Part shown: positions 1-6,989 of the stretch, in pieces | How positions within the stretch are numbered: position 1 is the stretch's first letter | How the letters are laid out: each line of letters opens with the position of its first letter | Assembly: GCA_964623885.1 (NCBI GenBank) | Contig: CAZUVM010000129.1 | Coordinates: forward strand, 1 to 9,130 | DNA from: CAZUVM01 sp964623885 | GTDB taxonomy: Bacteria; Verrucomicrobiota; Verrucomicrobiia; Limisphaerales; UBA8199 | Length of the DNA stretch: 9,130 bases | Direction: 5' to 3' | Notes under the pieces: generated by a model | What the model was told of the DNA's origin: nothing | The model's database searches: none | The model's input: the letters and a program-made list of their open reading frames with translations, nothing else | Position numbers and translations under genes: made by a program

Positions 1-80
1 GTCATTACCCACAAGTTTTTGGCGCTGGACCAGCTTCCGTTTAGCGCGTGGGCTGAAACCCTCAGAGGGGGTGACCTGCT
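1..80. other. Left edge, no identifiable gene
   Basis: No recognisable gene lies in these 80 bases. The plus-strand frame starting at base 1 is open from the edge and continues into the palindromic element, where it stops at 340-342, so these bases could be the 3' end of an upstream gene. The peptide is too short to recognise. A short hairpin (58-63 with 67-72, 3-nt loop, one G-T pair) is present but lacks a T tract on the plus strand, so it is not a convincing terminator. Confidence 0.3.
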
Positions 81-113
81 TAGAACCCATCTCATAAATA
101 GGGAATGGGTGCG
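81..113 (+). repeat. Left terminal inverted repeat
   Basis: It begins tagaacccatctcataaat and ends gggtgcg. It matches the reverse complement of 321-353 except at base 106 (T here, opposite G328), which would still form a G-U wobble if the plus strand were transcribed. It also contains its own short inverted repeat, acccat at 85-90 and atgggt at 105-110, so each terminus could fold alone. Confidence 0.9.
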
Positions 114-211
114 CTGTGCTCTGGCGGGCGGCTGGCTAGGCGCGACGAGGGAGCATAGCCGTGCGCTCTGTGACCGAGGAGCAACAACGCCAGCCGCCCG
201 CCAGAGCACAG
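114..211. repeat. Hairpin arm 1 of the palindromic element
   Basis: A perfect 23-bp stem is formed by 114-136 and 189-211 (core ctctggcgggcggctgg and its complement), closing a 52-base loop at 137-188. The stem is GC-rich and would be very stable in single-stranded DNA or RNA. Most of the loop (139-185) is complementary to the loop of arm 2. Confidence 0.85.
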
Positions 212-294
212 CCCTGCGGGTTGCCGTTCTTTGGGCCTGGGGCTGCGTTGCTCGTCGGTTACAGATCCCTGCGGATATGCTCCCTCCTCGCGCC
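139..294. repeat. Complementary loop pair inside the element
   Basis: Bases 139-185 in loop 1 and 247-294 in loop 2 are imperfect inverted copies. The block 139-161 matches the complement of 272-294 at 21 of 23 positions, and 167-185 matches the complement of 247-265 at 16 of 19, with a diverged 5-6 base middle. The match includes gagggagcata. These segments could pair only if arms 1 and 2 open, or as a partial loop-loop contact, so at least two competing folds exist. Confidence 0.75.
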
Positions 295-320
295 TTGCCC
301 CAGGCCCAAATCCCAGGCAA
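221..320. repeat. Hairpin arm 2 of the palindromic element
   Basis: The stem has an outer 5-bp part (ttgcc 221-225 with ggcaa 316-320), a small internal loop (226-229 and 311-315) and a perfect 14-bp part (230-243 with 297-310, core tttgggcctgggg). It closes a 53-base loop at 244-296. The outer end of the stem abuts the right terminal repeat at 321. Confidence 0.8.
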
Positions 321-353
321 CGCACCCGTTCCCTATTTATGAGATGGGTTCTA
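321..353 (-). repeat. Right terminal inverted repeat
   Basis: This is the inverted copy of 81-113, with one difference at base 328. Its internal hairpin (324-329 with 344-349) keeps pairing through a G-U wobble on the plus strand. The outer end gggttcta is followed by gct, mirroring the gct before the left repeat. Confidence 0.9.
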
Positions 354-474
354 GCTGAATCAGGCCTGCTTGGCCCCGGCACTCTCAGATTCATAACTGA
401 GCCCTCTCACTTTGTATCGTTCCTCCTGTTTCCATGGCGTGGCTTGCCCTCATGAGAACCAATTGGCAAACTGG
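354..474 (+). promoter_or_regulatory. Leader region of the LPS operon, promoter not resolved
   Basis: These 121 bases between the palindromic element and lpxK should hold the operon promoter unless transcription enters from the left. A weak sigma-70-like pair can be drawn (ttggcc at 370-375, cataac at 392-397, 16-base spacing), but neither box is close to consensus. There is no clear Shine-Dalgarno sequence at proper distance before the lpxK start. A short inverted repeat, ctcag at 384-388 with ctgag at 397-401, is also present. Confidence 0.2.
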
Positions 475-1653
475 ATGGAGATGCGGCAACAGCTTCGGAC
501 CTGGCTGGAGAATTTTGAGACCTTCGTCCTGGAGGTGATCCTCGAAGAGCGGCGTGGCACACGCGCCGCGCTGATGCGCAGCTTTCTCTACGGCGGGTCG
601 AAGCTGTTTCAAGTGGCGGTGAAGGCCCGTCGGTTTCTTTACGACTTCCGCATTCTTCGCGATTCCACACTGGGTGTACAGGTCATCGCTATCGGCAATC
701 TCACTGTAGGCGGCACCGGCAAAACTCCGGTCGTCGAGAAGTTCGCCCGCGAATTGCGCGACCAGGGACGGAATGTCGCCATTCTCTCGCGTGGTTACCG
801 GTCCAAGCCAAAGCCATTCCACGAATGGTTTTTCAACAAGATTTTTTTCCGCGACGACACCACGCCTCCTCGAGTGGTTTCGGATGGCCGCTCCCTTCTG
901 CTGGATTCCGAGATGGCAGGGGATGAACCCTACATGCTCGCCTCAAATCTAAAAGATGTCGTGGTGCTGGTCGACAAGGACCGCGTCAAGAGCGGCCGCT
1001 ATGCCATTGAGAAGTTCGGGTGCGATACCTTGCTGCTGGATGATGGTTTTCAATATTGGAAGCTCGCCGGCAGGCGGCAGGACATTGTTTTAGTCGATCG
1101 ACAACAGCCGTTTGGCAATGAACGGCTACTGCCGCGCGGCACATTACGCGAACCGCCCTCGCATCTGGCCCGCGCCAGTACCATTTTTATTACGAAAAGC
1201 GACGGCAAGACCGCTGAGCTGCGGCGCCGCATCGCCGAGGTCAATCCCAGCGCAGGCATTATCGAGTGCATTCATCACCCGCTTTACCTCGAAGACGTGT
1301 TCACCGGCCAGCAGCTCGGACTCGATTTTCTAAAAGGGCGTAACGTGGCGGCATTGAGCGGCATTGCCCAACCGGAGTCGTTTGAGCACAGCCTGATTGG
1401 CCTTGGCGGGACCCTCGTTTACTCACGCAAGTTCGCCGATCACCACCGGTTTACCCAGCAAGAAGTCATCAACGTGATCAACCGCAGCAAAAAGAAACAA
1501 GCAGAAGCGATTATTACGACCCAGAAGGACGCAGTACGCTTCCCCAAAGTGGACCGTCGCGATTTGCCGATTTACTTCATGCGCGTCGAAATCAAGATCC
1601 TGAGTGGCGCGAACGATTTTCAGGATTGCGTGCGCAAGATTTGTTTCCGATAA
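475..1653 (+). CDS. lpxK: Tetraacyldisaccharide 4'-kinase (lipid A 4'-kinase)
   Basis: LpxK transfers the gamma-phosphate of ATP to the 4' position of tetraacyldisaccharide-1-phosphate, giving lipid IVA at the inner face of the cytoplasmic membrane. The 392-residue product shows the P-loop GNLTVGGTGKTP (74-85), SRGY (105-108), the DDGFQ motif (189-193), LPRGTLREP (219-227), DHHRFT (322-327) and TTQKDAVRF (348-356), all typical of the family. The N-terminal 60 residues, rich in hydrophobic and basic positions, form the membrane-associated segment and are somewhat longer than in enterobacterial LpxK. ATG475 was chosen because the upstream extension (TTG412) looks unlike the family; ATG481 is an equally possible start, with a ggag that lies too close. 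Residues about 114-130 form an aromatic-rich insertion after SRGY. It is the first gene of the LPS operon; the next starts 8 bases after its stop. Confidence 0.93.
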   Translation: MEMRQQLRTWLENFETFVLEVILEERRGTRAALMRSFLYGGSKLFQVAVKARRFLYDFRILRDSTLGVQVIAIGNLTVGGTGKTPVVEKFARELRDQGRNVAILSRGYRSKPKPFHEWFFNKIFFRDDTTPPRVVSDGRSLLLDSEMAGDEPYMLASNLKDVVVLVDKDRVKSGRYAIEKFGCDTLLLDDGFQYWKLAGRRQDIVLVDRQQPFGNERLLPRGTLREPPSHLARASTIFITKSDGKTAELRRRIAEVNPSAGIIECIHHPLYLEDVFTGQQLGLDFLKGRNVAALSGIAQPESFEHSLIGLGGTLVYSRKFADHHRFTQQEVINVINRSKKKQAEAIITTQKDAVRFPKVDRRDLPIYFMRVEIKILSGANDFQDCVRKICFR

Positions 1654-1661
1654 CCCGGCAA

Positions 1662-2639
1662 ATGGACCTGCTCCTCTATCTTCTGGCTCGCGGCGTGGTC
1701 AGGCTGCTACAAGCCTTGCCGCTGACCTGGGTGGCGCGCCTGGGGCGGTGGGGTGGTGGGTTGACGTACTGGCTGGATAAGCGGCATCGCCGAGTTGCCT
1801 GCCGCAACCTGGCGGCGTGGTTGGGCGGGGAAAAATCGAACGCGGAAATTCGAACTCTCGCGCGCGAGAATTTCCGACGGATCGGAGAGAACTTCGCTTG
1901 CGCGGTCAAAACGGCATCGATGAGCTGGGAGGACCTGCGGCCTCACGTAGAGTTCGTGGCACCAGCGCTGAAGACCCGGCCCGGTCAGGCGCCTAAGCTG
2001 GTCGTTGCCATCGGCCACTTCGGCAATTTTGAGCTCTACGCGCGGTTCGGCCAGTTCGCTCCTGCCTATCAGTGCGCCACGACTTATCGCGGATTACGCC
2101 AGCCATCCCTCGATCGATTGCTGCAATCGATGCGCGAAAAATCAGGTTGTCGCTTCTTCGAGCGTCGATTCGACGGCGCGGCACTGAAGGAGTACATGCA
2201 CCAGCCTTCAGTCATTTTGGGCTTTTTGGCCGACCAGCACGCGGGGACACATGGCCTTCGGCTCCCCTTCCTGGGCCGCACCTGCTCGACTTCTTCGGCG
2301 CCGGCGGTATTCGCGCTGCGTTACCAGTGCGCGCTCTACACCGGCATTTGTTATCGGGTCGGGTTGGCAAAGTGGCGCATTGAAGCCGGAGCGGAAATCC
2401 CGACGCGCGAGAACGGCGAGCCGCGTTCGACCGCGGCGATCATGCTCGATGTAAACCGCGCATTCGAGGTGGCGGTTCAACGTGATCCGGCGAACTGGTT
2501 TTGGGTGCATAACCGATGGAAAGCCTACGATGTCCGTGGTCCCCAGGCCCGAGGCCAAGGCTCAAGACCTGAAGCACACGCCACCGAGAGCGCCGCCTCC
2601 GAAGGAGAAACTACGTTTGTGACAGGAACGGAATCGTAA
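1662..2639 (+). CDS. LpxL/HtrB-type lipid A acyltransferase
   Basis: A 325-residue member of the lysophospholipid/lipid A acyltransferase family (LpxL, LpxM, HtrB), which adds a secondary acyl chain from acyl-ACP to the lipid A precursor at the inner membrane. The N-terminal hydrophobic stretch (residues 1-25) fits the family's membrane anchor. The catalytic signature is seen as HFGNFE (119-124, an H-x4-E form of the H-x4-D/E motif). ADQHAG (190-195) matches the conserved DQ-containing block, and WFWVHNRWK (279-287) is the C-terminal family motif. The last 35 residues are low-complexity and charged, so probably disordered. Its place between lpxK and a heptosyltransferase supports a lipid A role. 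Which chain position it acylates, or whether it uses another glycolipid acceptor, cannot be read from sequence. ATG1662 was preferred over an in-frame start at 1626 that would lie inside lpxK. Confidence 0.88.
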   Translation: MDLLLYLLARGVVRLLQALPLTWVARLGRWGGGLTYWLDKRHRRVACRNLAAWLGGEKSNAEIRTLARENFRRIGENFACAVKTASMSWEDLRPHVEFVAPALKTRPGQAPKLVVAIGHFGNFELYARFGQFAPAYQCATTYRGLRQPSLDRLLQSMREKSGCRFFERRFDGAALKEYMHQPSVILGFLADQHAGTHGLRLPFLGRTCSTSSAPAVFALRYQCALYTGICYRVGLAKWRIEAGAEIPTRENGEPRSTAAIMLDVNRAFEVAVQRDPANWFWVHNRWKAYDVRGPQARGQGSRPEAHATESAASEGETTFVTGTES

Positions 2640-2647
2640 GTGGGAGT

Positions 2648-3838
2648 GTGGACTCGCCCCTTCCCAATTCGGACTCGAAGATCGAAGAGCCGCGCGCGAT
2701 TTTAGTGCGTGGTGTTAATTGGCTTGGCGACGCCGTCATGACCACGCCGGCACTTCGGCGCCTGCGCGAACGCTTTCCCAATGCCCACCTCGCGCTTGCG
2801 ACGCCGGAGAAACTTGCTCCATTGTGGCAAGGATGGAAGACCGTTGACGAAATCATCCCAATAGCCGCTGACGCAAGACCCTGGGGCGTGGCTAACAGGA
2901 TCAAAGCGGCCAACCAGCCGCACAAAGCGACACCGTCCTCCGCGCCGCCTTTTGATCTTGCCTTGGTGCTCCCGAATTCGCCCCGTTCGGCATTCGAGGT
3001 TTGGCTGGCGGACATCCCCCGCCGTGTCGGTTACGCCCGACCGTGGCGCAACTGGCTGCTCACGCAAAAGGTCCCGAGCCGGCCCGACCATCGCCGGATG
3101 GTCAAACTCTCGACGACGCAAGTCCGGCAGCTTGTCCGGCAACAATCCGCCAGGACACATCCGATGGGACCCATTAACGATCGCTCCCATCACGTGCATG
3201 AATACCTCCATCTGGCCGCTGCGGTTGGTGCCAATCCCACGCCCGTGGCACCGCAACTCGCGGTCGATCCGAATGAAATCGACGCGGCCTCGAAAAGATT
3301 GGTCAATCTGGCCGGAGTATCATCACCGGCTTCCCTCTGGCTCGGTCTCAACCCCTCGGCTGCGTATGGTCCCGCTAAATGCTGGCCTGCTGACAGGTTC
3401 GCTGCTACGGCGCAAAAGGTGATGCAACAATTGCCTGGGGCAATCTGGGTGATCTTAGGCGGTGACACGGAACGATCGATTGGCGCTCAGATCGCCAGGG
3501 AAACCGGCGGCCAGATTATCGATCTGACGGGACAAACCTCATTACGGCAACTGATGGCCACCCTCAAGCTGTGCCGCGTCTTGCTGACCAATGATTCCGG
3601 GCCAATGCACGTCGCGGCGGCGCTCGGCACGCCGGTCATTGCATTTTTTGGAAGTACTTCACCGGCATTGACCAGGCCGGGACTCCCGGGCGATCCACAG
3701 CATCGGTTGCTTCAGACGGCCGTCCCGTGCTCTCCCTGCTTCCTTCGAGAGTGCCCTATTGACTTGCAGTGCCTGACTGGGATTTCCGTGGAGAGCGCGG
3801 TGTCGGCGGTGGTCGATGCAGTTCACGCGCGTGGCTGA
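2648..3838 (+). CDS. waaF: ADP-heptose:LPS heptosyltransferase II-type (GT9)
   Basis: A 396-residue glycosyltransferase family 9 protein that transfers L-glycero-D-manno-heptose from ADP-heptose to the growing LPS inner core on the cytoplasmic side. Family signatures are RGVNWLGDAVMTTPALRRLR (21-40), the nucleotide-sugar site LNPSAAYGPAKCWP (234-247), ILGGDTE (269-275), NDSGPMHVAAALGTPVIAFF (315-334) with GSTSP, and the heptosyltransferase II cysteine segment CSPCFLRECPIDLQC (361-375). The start is GTG2648, 8 bases after the preceding stop; a gggag lies almost against it, and the next ATG falls after the N-terminal motif, so no shorter start is credible. Residues 78-100 and 160-185 look like loops, the former Pro/Ala-rich. 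The partner heptosyltransferase WaaC and Kdo transferase are not in view. A paralogous GT9 using another sugar is the alternative. Confidence 0.88.
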   Translation: MDSPLPNSDSKIEEPRAILVRGVNWLGDAVMTTPALRRLRERFPNAHLALATPEKLAPLWQGWKTVDEIIPIAADARPWGVANRIKAANQPHKATPSSAPPFDLALVLPNSPRSAFEVWLADIPRRVGYARPWRNWLLTQKVPSRPDHRRMVKLSTTQVRQLVRQQSARTHPMGPINDRSHHVHEYLHLAAAVGANPTPVAPQLAVDPNEIDAASKRLVNLAGVSSPASLWLGLNPSAAYGPAKCWPADRFAATAQKVMQQLPGAIWVILGGDTERSIGAQIARETGGQIIDLTGQTSLRQLMATLKLCRVLLTNDSGPMHVAAALGTPVIAFFGSTSPALTRPGLPGDPQHRLLQTAVPCSPCFLRECPIDLQCLTGISVESAVSAVVDAVHARG

Positions 3839-3872
3839 CCGCGAATCCGCGAAGCATGGGCCTGCAGGCCGC
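3839..3872. terminator. Possible bidirectional terminator between convergent genes
   Basis: Only 34 bases separate the convergent waaF and kinase stops. They contain a perfect 12-base palindrome, ggcctgcaggcc at 3859-3870, and a small cgcg/cgcg hairpin at 3840-3851. Neither is followed by a T tract, so intrinsic termination is not well supported; the position is the main argument. Confidence 0.2.
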
Positions 3873-6800
3873 CTACTGAGCAGGCGATAACCGGCCCGTC
3901 GGATCAGGGAAGCGAGGCGCTTCAAAAACACGAACCGAATTCTGATCGGTAGTCACCGCGAGATAGCGGCCATCGTTAGAGAATTCCAGGAAATCGCCGC
4001 CATGCGGGAATTCCAGGATAAGAAGTTGGCGACCGGTTGGGACGTGCCAGAACTTGATCGAATTGCGAAGATTCACGGACGCTAGGGTGCGGCCGTCCGG
4101 CGAAAAGGCCACGCCAGAAGCTTCTTCCATATGTCCGGGAAGCGCGGCCACCGGCAGGCCGGTGTTTGGGTCCCACAACCGGATGGTTCCATCGAGGCTT
4201 CCGCTGGCAAGCAGCTTGCCGTCGGATGAGAAAGCCAGGCCACTTACCGAATCACGATGACCCAGTAGCTGTATTTCGCGATTGGATTGACGCTCATACA
4301 AATGGATTACGCGTTCATTGCCGGCACCGAGGGCAAAGTGGGAGGAGTCAGGCGATAACGCGCTGGAGCGAATCGGCGGCTTGGGGCCGCGGACTGAGCC
4401 CAGCAACCCGCCGGTATTCGCATCCCAGAACCTGGCCACACCAAGCGCATCAATGGCATAGAAAATCTTCCAGTCCGGCGAAAAACCCAAACGGTGCAGT
4501 GGGCTGGCGCAACCGAGGGCATTCTCGACGGGAATGCGGATCGTTCGGGCATCGCCAGGGGCGGAGCGTTCCAGGCTTGTACTGTCGTCACTCCAGCGAA
4601 CCACTTGCCGTCCGTCGGACGAAAGGCCAATGGCGGGCCGGCCGGGGATGCGGCCCACGGCTGCACGGGTGGCCAGATCCCATGCGGTAGAAGGACCGCC
4701 CGCTGCCCCTAGTGTCACCAGCACAGTTCCGTCGGGGGAAAAGAAAGGTCGGAGCCCGTTTCGGTGCGGAAACTCATCGCGTCGCGCCGGCGATTGTCCG
4801 GACCAGAGCATAATCTTCTGGTCTTTGCCTCCAGTAGCAATGCGCCGGTTATCTGGGCTGAACGTGGCGCACCAGACTTCATGATTGTGGCCATGCAGAA
4901 TGCCTTTTAAGGCTAGCGTGCGCGAATCCCATAACCGCACGGTTTGATCGGAGCTTGTGGTTGCAATCGTGCTTCCATCGGGTGAATACGTGGCCGACCA
5001 AACCGTCAGCGAATGGCCGGTAAGAGCGCGGGGAGAGTCTGCATCCCCCAAATCCCAGACTTGGGCCTCGCGCGAAGCAGTCGTTGCTGCCAGGTGTTTG
5101 CCGTCGGGCGCAAAGGCAATCGTCCAGACCGAACGGGACGTAGCCAACTGCCGCACACATTCGCCTGAGTCAACGTTCCAAAGATCGATGCCGGAGGGAT
5201 TGGAAGCTACTGCGAGGGTGTTGCCATCAGGGGAAAAAGCCAGGGCGTGCCCCGGTTTGGACAAGGTCCTCAAGTGCGCCCGGGTTAGCGGGTTCCACAA
5301 ACTGATTTCACCGCTGGTCGCGCGCCAGTCGAACGGACTCGATTCGCCGACCGCCAACTCACCGTCTTTGTTGAGCGCCGCAATCTGTCCCGGAAAATTT
5401 GTTAGGCACTGCCAGTTGGCCGTGTTCCACAGGCGCGTTCCCCCGCGTCCGGATGTGACAAGGAAATGACCATCCGGCGAGAAGACTACCGATCTGACTG
5501 AGCCAGTGGCTGCCGAGAGGGTGGTTACGTTTTCAAGCGTATTCACGTTCCAAATCTTCACCGTTTGATCCGCGCTGCCGCTGGCCAGCCATTTGCCATC
5601 CGGCGAGAAAGCTGCGCAGGTCACAATCCACTCGTGACCGGAAAGTGTGGCAAGTTGATCGCCACGGCAAATGTTCCAGAGGTAACGCCACTCGAAACCC
5701 CGGAGATCGGTTTCACCTTGATTCGGTTTGAGCGCGGCCAGGGTGCGTCGGGCCAGGCCGTAATCGCCGTCCTGGATTGCTTCGGAGGCAAGGTTAATGT
5801 CGGCGGCATAGAGATTGAGCTTAACCGTTTCAGCTGATTTTTCAGCCAGGCGGCGGAGCTGTGATTCCGCCTGGGCATGCTGCTCGGCCCGTCGCCATTG
5901 CCAGAGAACTCCGGCAAGGCCGAGCAAAATGGCGGCGAGCAATCCCGCGGAGAGCGCTGCCAGCACGGGACGCCGACGACACCAGAGCGTGAACTTTTCG
6001 ATGCGGCCGACAGGGCGGGCGTGGATTGGTTCGTCGGCCAGAAAATGTCTGAGATCATCCGCCAATTCACGCGCTGAGCGGTATCGGCGGGCGGGTTCCT
6101 TTTGGAGGCATTTCAAACAAATGGTTTCCAAATCGGCGGCCACCGCTGGATTCAGTCGGCGCGGGGGGATTGGCTCGGCGTTCTGGGCTTGCAACAGGAC
6201 CTCCTGAATGGTCTGACCCTGGAATGGCGGCCGGCCAACGACAAGGTGATACAGGATCGCTCCGAGCGCGTAAATATCCCCTTGCGGGCCGATGGTATGT
6301 TTGCCGGCGGCTTGTTCGGGCGGCATGTGATTGGGCGAGCCCAGCGCCTGGCCGGTGGTCGTCAATTGCAAGTCACGGGTGAGCAGTTTGGCCAGCCCGA
6401 AGTCGGTGATGCGCGGCTGATCGAAGGCATCCAGCAGCACGTTGGATGGCTTCAGGTCGCGATGCAGCACGCCGCATTCGTGAGCGTAATGCATGGCCTC
6501 CGCCATGGATTTGACGTAACCGGCGGCGCGCCGCGGGGGCAATGGGTTCTCGCGAACAACATCACCCAGGTTTTTCCCTTCGATGAATTCCATCGAATAA
6601 TAGTGCTGGCCGTCGTGTTGGCCGACGTCGTAGATCGTGACGATATTGGGGTGGTGCAAGGCGGCTGCCGCGCGAGCTTCGGTTCGGAAGCGGTGCACAA
6701 ACTCCGCGCTCGAAAACGGTCCGTGCAGGATCATTTTGACCGCCACAATGCGATCGAGACTCAATTGCCTCGCTTTGTAGACCACCCCCATGCCGCCGCG

Positions 6801-6989
6801 GGCGACCTCTTCAATCAATTCATAGTCGCCGAAACGCGTACGTCCCGCGAACTCCGAGTCATCGTCGCCAATGGTGGCCGCGACGCCATCGCCGAATGCG
6901 AGCCGGCCCAGGCACTTGCGGCATAAGCCGCCCAGTTCCGTGTGGGACAGGCGCGTGCCGCAGTTGGGGCAGGTCCGGTCGGAGCTCAT
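3873..6989 (-). CDS. Zinc-ribbon Ser/Thr protein kinase with 14 WD40 repeats
   Basis: A 1038-residue Hanks-type Ser/Thr kinase. Order of parts: a short zinc ribbon (Cys 7, 10, 23, 26); a kinase domain at about 55-320 with the glycine loop ARGGMGVVYKAR (63-74), Lys85, Glu104, HRDLKPSN (176-183) and DFG (196-198), so all catalytic residues are present; one membrane helix (about 341-364) after an RRRP stop-transfer; a coiled, charged linker with the RGFEWRYLW block (430-438); and about 14 WD40 repeats from residue 444 to 1030. The topology implied is a cytoplasmic kinase with the propellers on the other side of the membrane, as a sensor or binding platform. The P+1 region reads GSPNHMPPEQ, where family members often have Tyr rather than His. 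It lies 56 bases downstream of the sigma factor gene, a pairing frequent in Planctomycetes and Verrucomicrobia, so the sigma factor is a plausible target. The ligand and substrates are not known. Confidence 0.93.
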   Translation of the reverse strand: MSSDRTCPNCGTRLSHTELGGLCRKCLGRLAFGDGVAATIGDDDSEFAGRTRFGDYELIEEVARGGMGVVYKARQLSLDRIVAVKMILHGPFSSAEFVHRFRTEARAAAALHHPNIVTIYDVGQHDGQHYYSMEFIEGKNLGDVVRENPLPPRRAAGYVKSMAEAMHYAHECGVLHRDLKPSNVLLDAFDQPRITDFGLAKLLTRDLQLTTTGQALGSPNHMPPEQAAGKHTIGPQGDIYALGAILYHLVVGRPPFQGQTIQEVLLQAQNAEPIPPRRLNPAVAADLETICLKCLQKEPARRYRSARELADDLRHFLADEPIHARPVGRIEKFTLWCRRRPVLAALSAGLLAAILLGLAGVLWQWRRAEQHAQAESQLRRLAEKSAETVKLNLYAADINLASEAIQDGDYGLARRTLAALKPNQGETDLRGFEWRYLWNICRGDQLATLSGHEWIVTCAAFSPDGKWLASGSADQTVKIWNVNTLENVTTLSAATGSVRSVVFSPDGHFLVTSGRGGTRLWNTANWQCLTNFPGQIAALNKDGELAVGESSPFDWRATSGEISLWNPLTRAHLRTLSKPGHALAFSPDGNTLAVASNPSGIDLWNVDSGECVRQLATSRSVWTIAFAPDGKHLAATTASREAQVWDLGDADSPRALTGHSLTVWSATYSPDGSTIATTSSDQTVRLWDSRTLALKGILHGHNHEVWCATFSPDNRRIATGGKDQKIMLWSGQSPARRDEFPHRNGLRPFFSPDGTVLVTLGAAGGPSTAWDLATRAAVGRIPGRPAIGLSSDGRQVVRWSDDSTSLERSAPGDARTIRIPVENALGCASPLHRLGFSPDWKIFYAIDALGVARFWDANTGGLLGSVRGPKPPIRSSALSPDSSHFALGAGNERVIHLYERQSNREIQLLGHRDSVSGLAFSSDGKLLASGSLDGTIRLWDPNTGLPVAALPGHMEEASGVAFSPDGRTLASVNLRNSIKFWHVPTGRQLLILEFPHGGDFLEFSNDGRYLAVTTDQNSVRVFEAPRFPDPTGRLSPAQ
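3900..5665 (-). repeat. WD40 repeat-coding region (14 blades)
   Basis: By eye, the kinase C-terminus divides into 14 units of about 42 residues, each with a FSPDG-like turn and most ending in a LW or IW(D/N) strand. Clear units include LSGHEWIVTCAAFSPDGKWL with VKIWN, and LPGHMEEASGVAFSPDG with IKFWH. The unit with DWRATSGEISLWN and the one ending SLERSAP are degenerate. Fourteen repeats would make two seven-bladed propellers. The repeats are divergent at the DNA level. Confidence 0.8.

Larger units (their letters stand above)
81..353. mobile_element. 273-bp nested palindromic element, MITE-like
   Basis: The element is bounded by 33-bp inverted repeats matching at 32 of 33 positions (81-113 and 321-353). 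Inside, in order, are a 23-bp perfect stem (114-136 with 189-211), a 9-base spacer with the sequence ccctgcggg, and a second arm (221-225 with 316-320, then 230-243 with 297-310). The loops of the two arms (139-185 and 247-294) are themselves complementary. Stems abut with no spare bases: arm 1 starts directly after the left repeat, and arm 2 ends directly before the right one. No transposase or other convincing protein is encoded, so if mobile it would be moved in trans. Flanks read gct in direct orientation on both sides (78-80 and 354-356); alternatively the terminal TA pairs are a TA duplication as made by IS630/Tc1-mariner enzymes. The palindrome is directly visible; mobility is inferred. 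A structured non-coding RNA is the main alternative. Confidence 0.75.

Noticed and set aside
58..72. Intrinsic terminator at the left edge
   Set aside because: The stem is only 6 bp with one G-T pair and no following T tract on the plus strand; on the minus strand only a weak TTT follows.
81..353. CRISPR array or integron attC site
   Set aside because: The repeats are inverted, not direct and regularly spaced; the size and three-arm layout do not match attC hairpins, and no cas or integrase gene is present.
412..474. N-terminal extension of lpxK from TTG412
   Set aside because: The 21 extra residues have a Cys/His-rich, non-family composition and there is no ribosome site at 412; ATG475 or ATG481 fits the family better.
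5565..6926. Long plus-strand frames opposite the kinase gene (for example 6102-6926, 274 codons)
   Set aside because: They are antisense to conserved kinase and WD40 codons and show no family motifs; GC-rich DNA leaves such frames open by chance.
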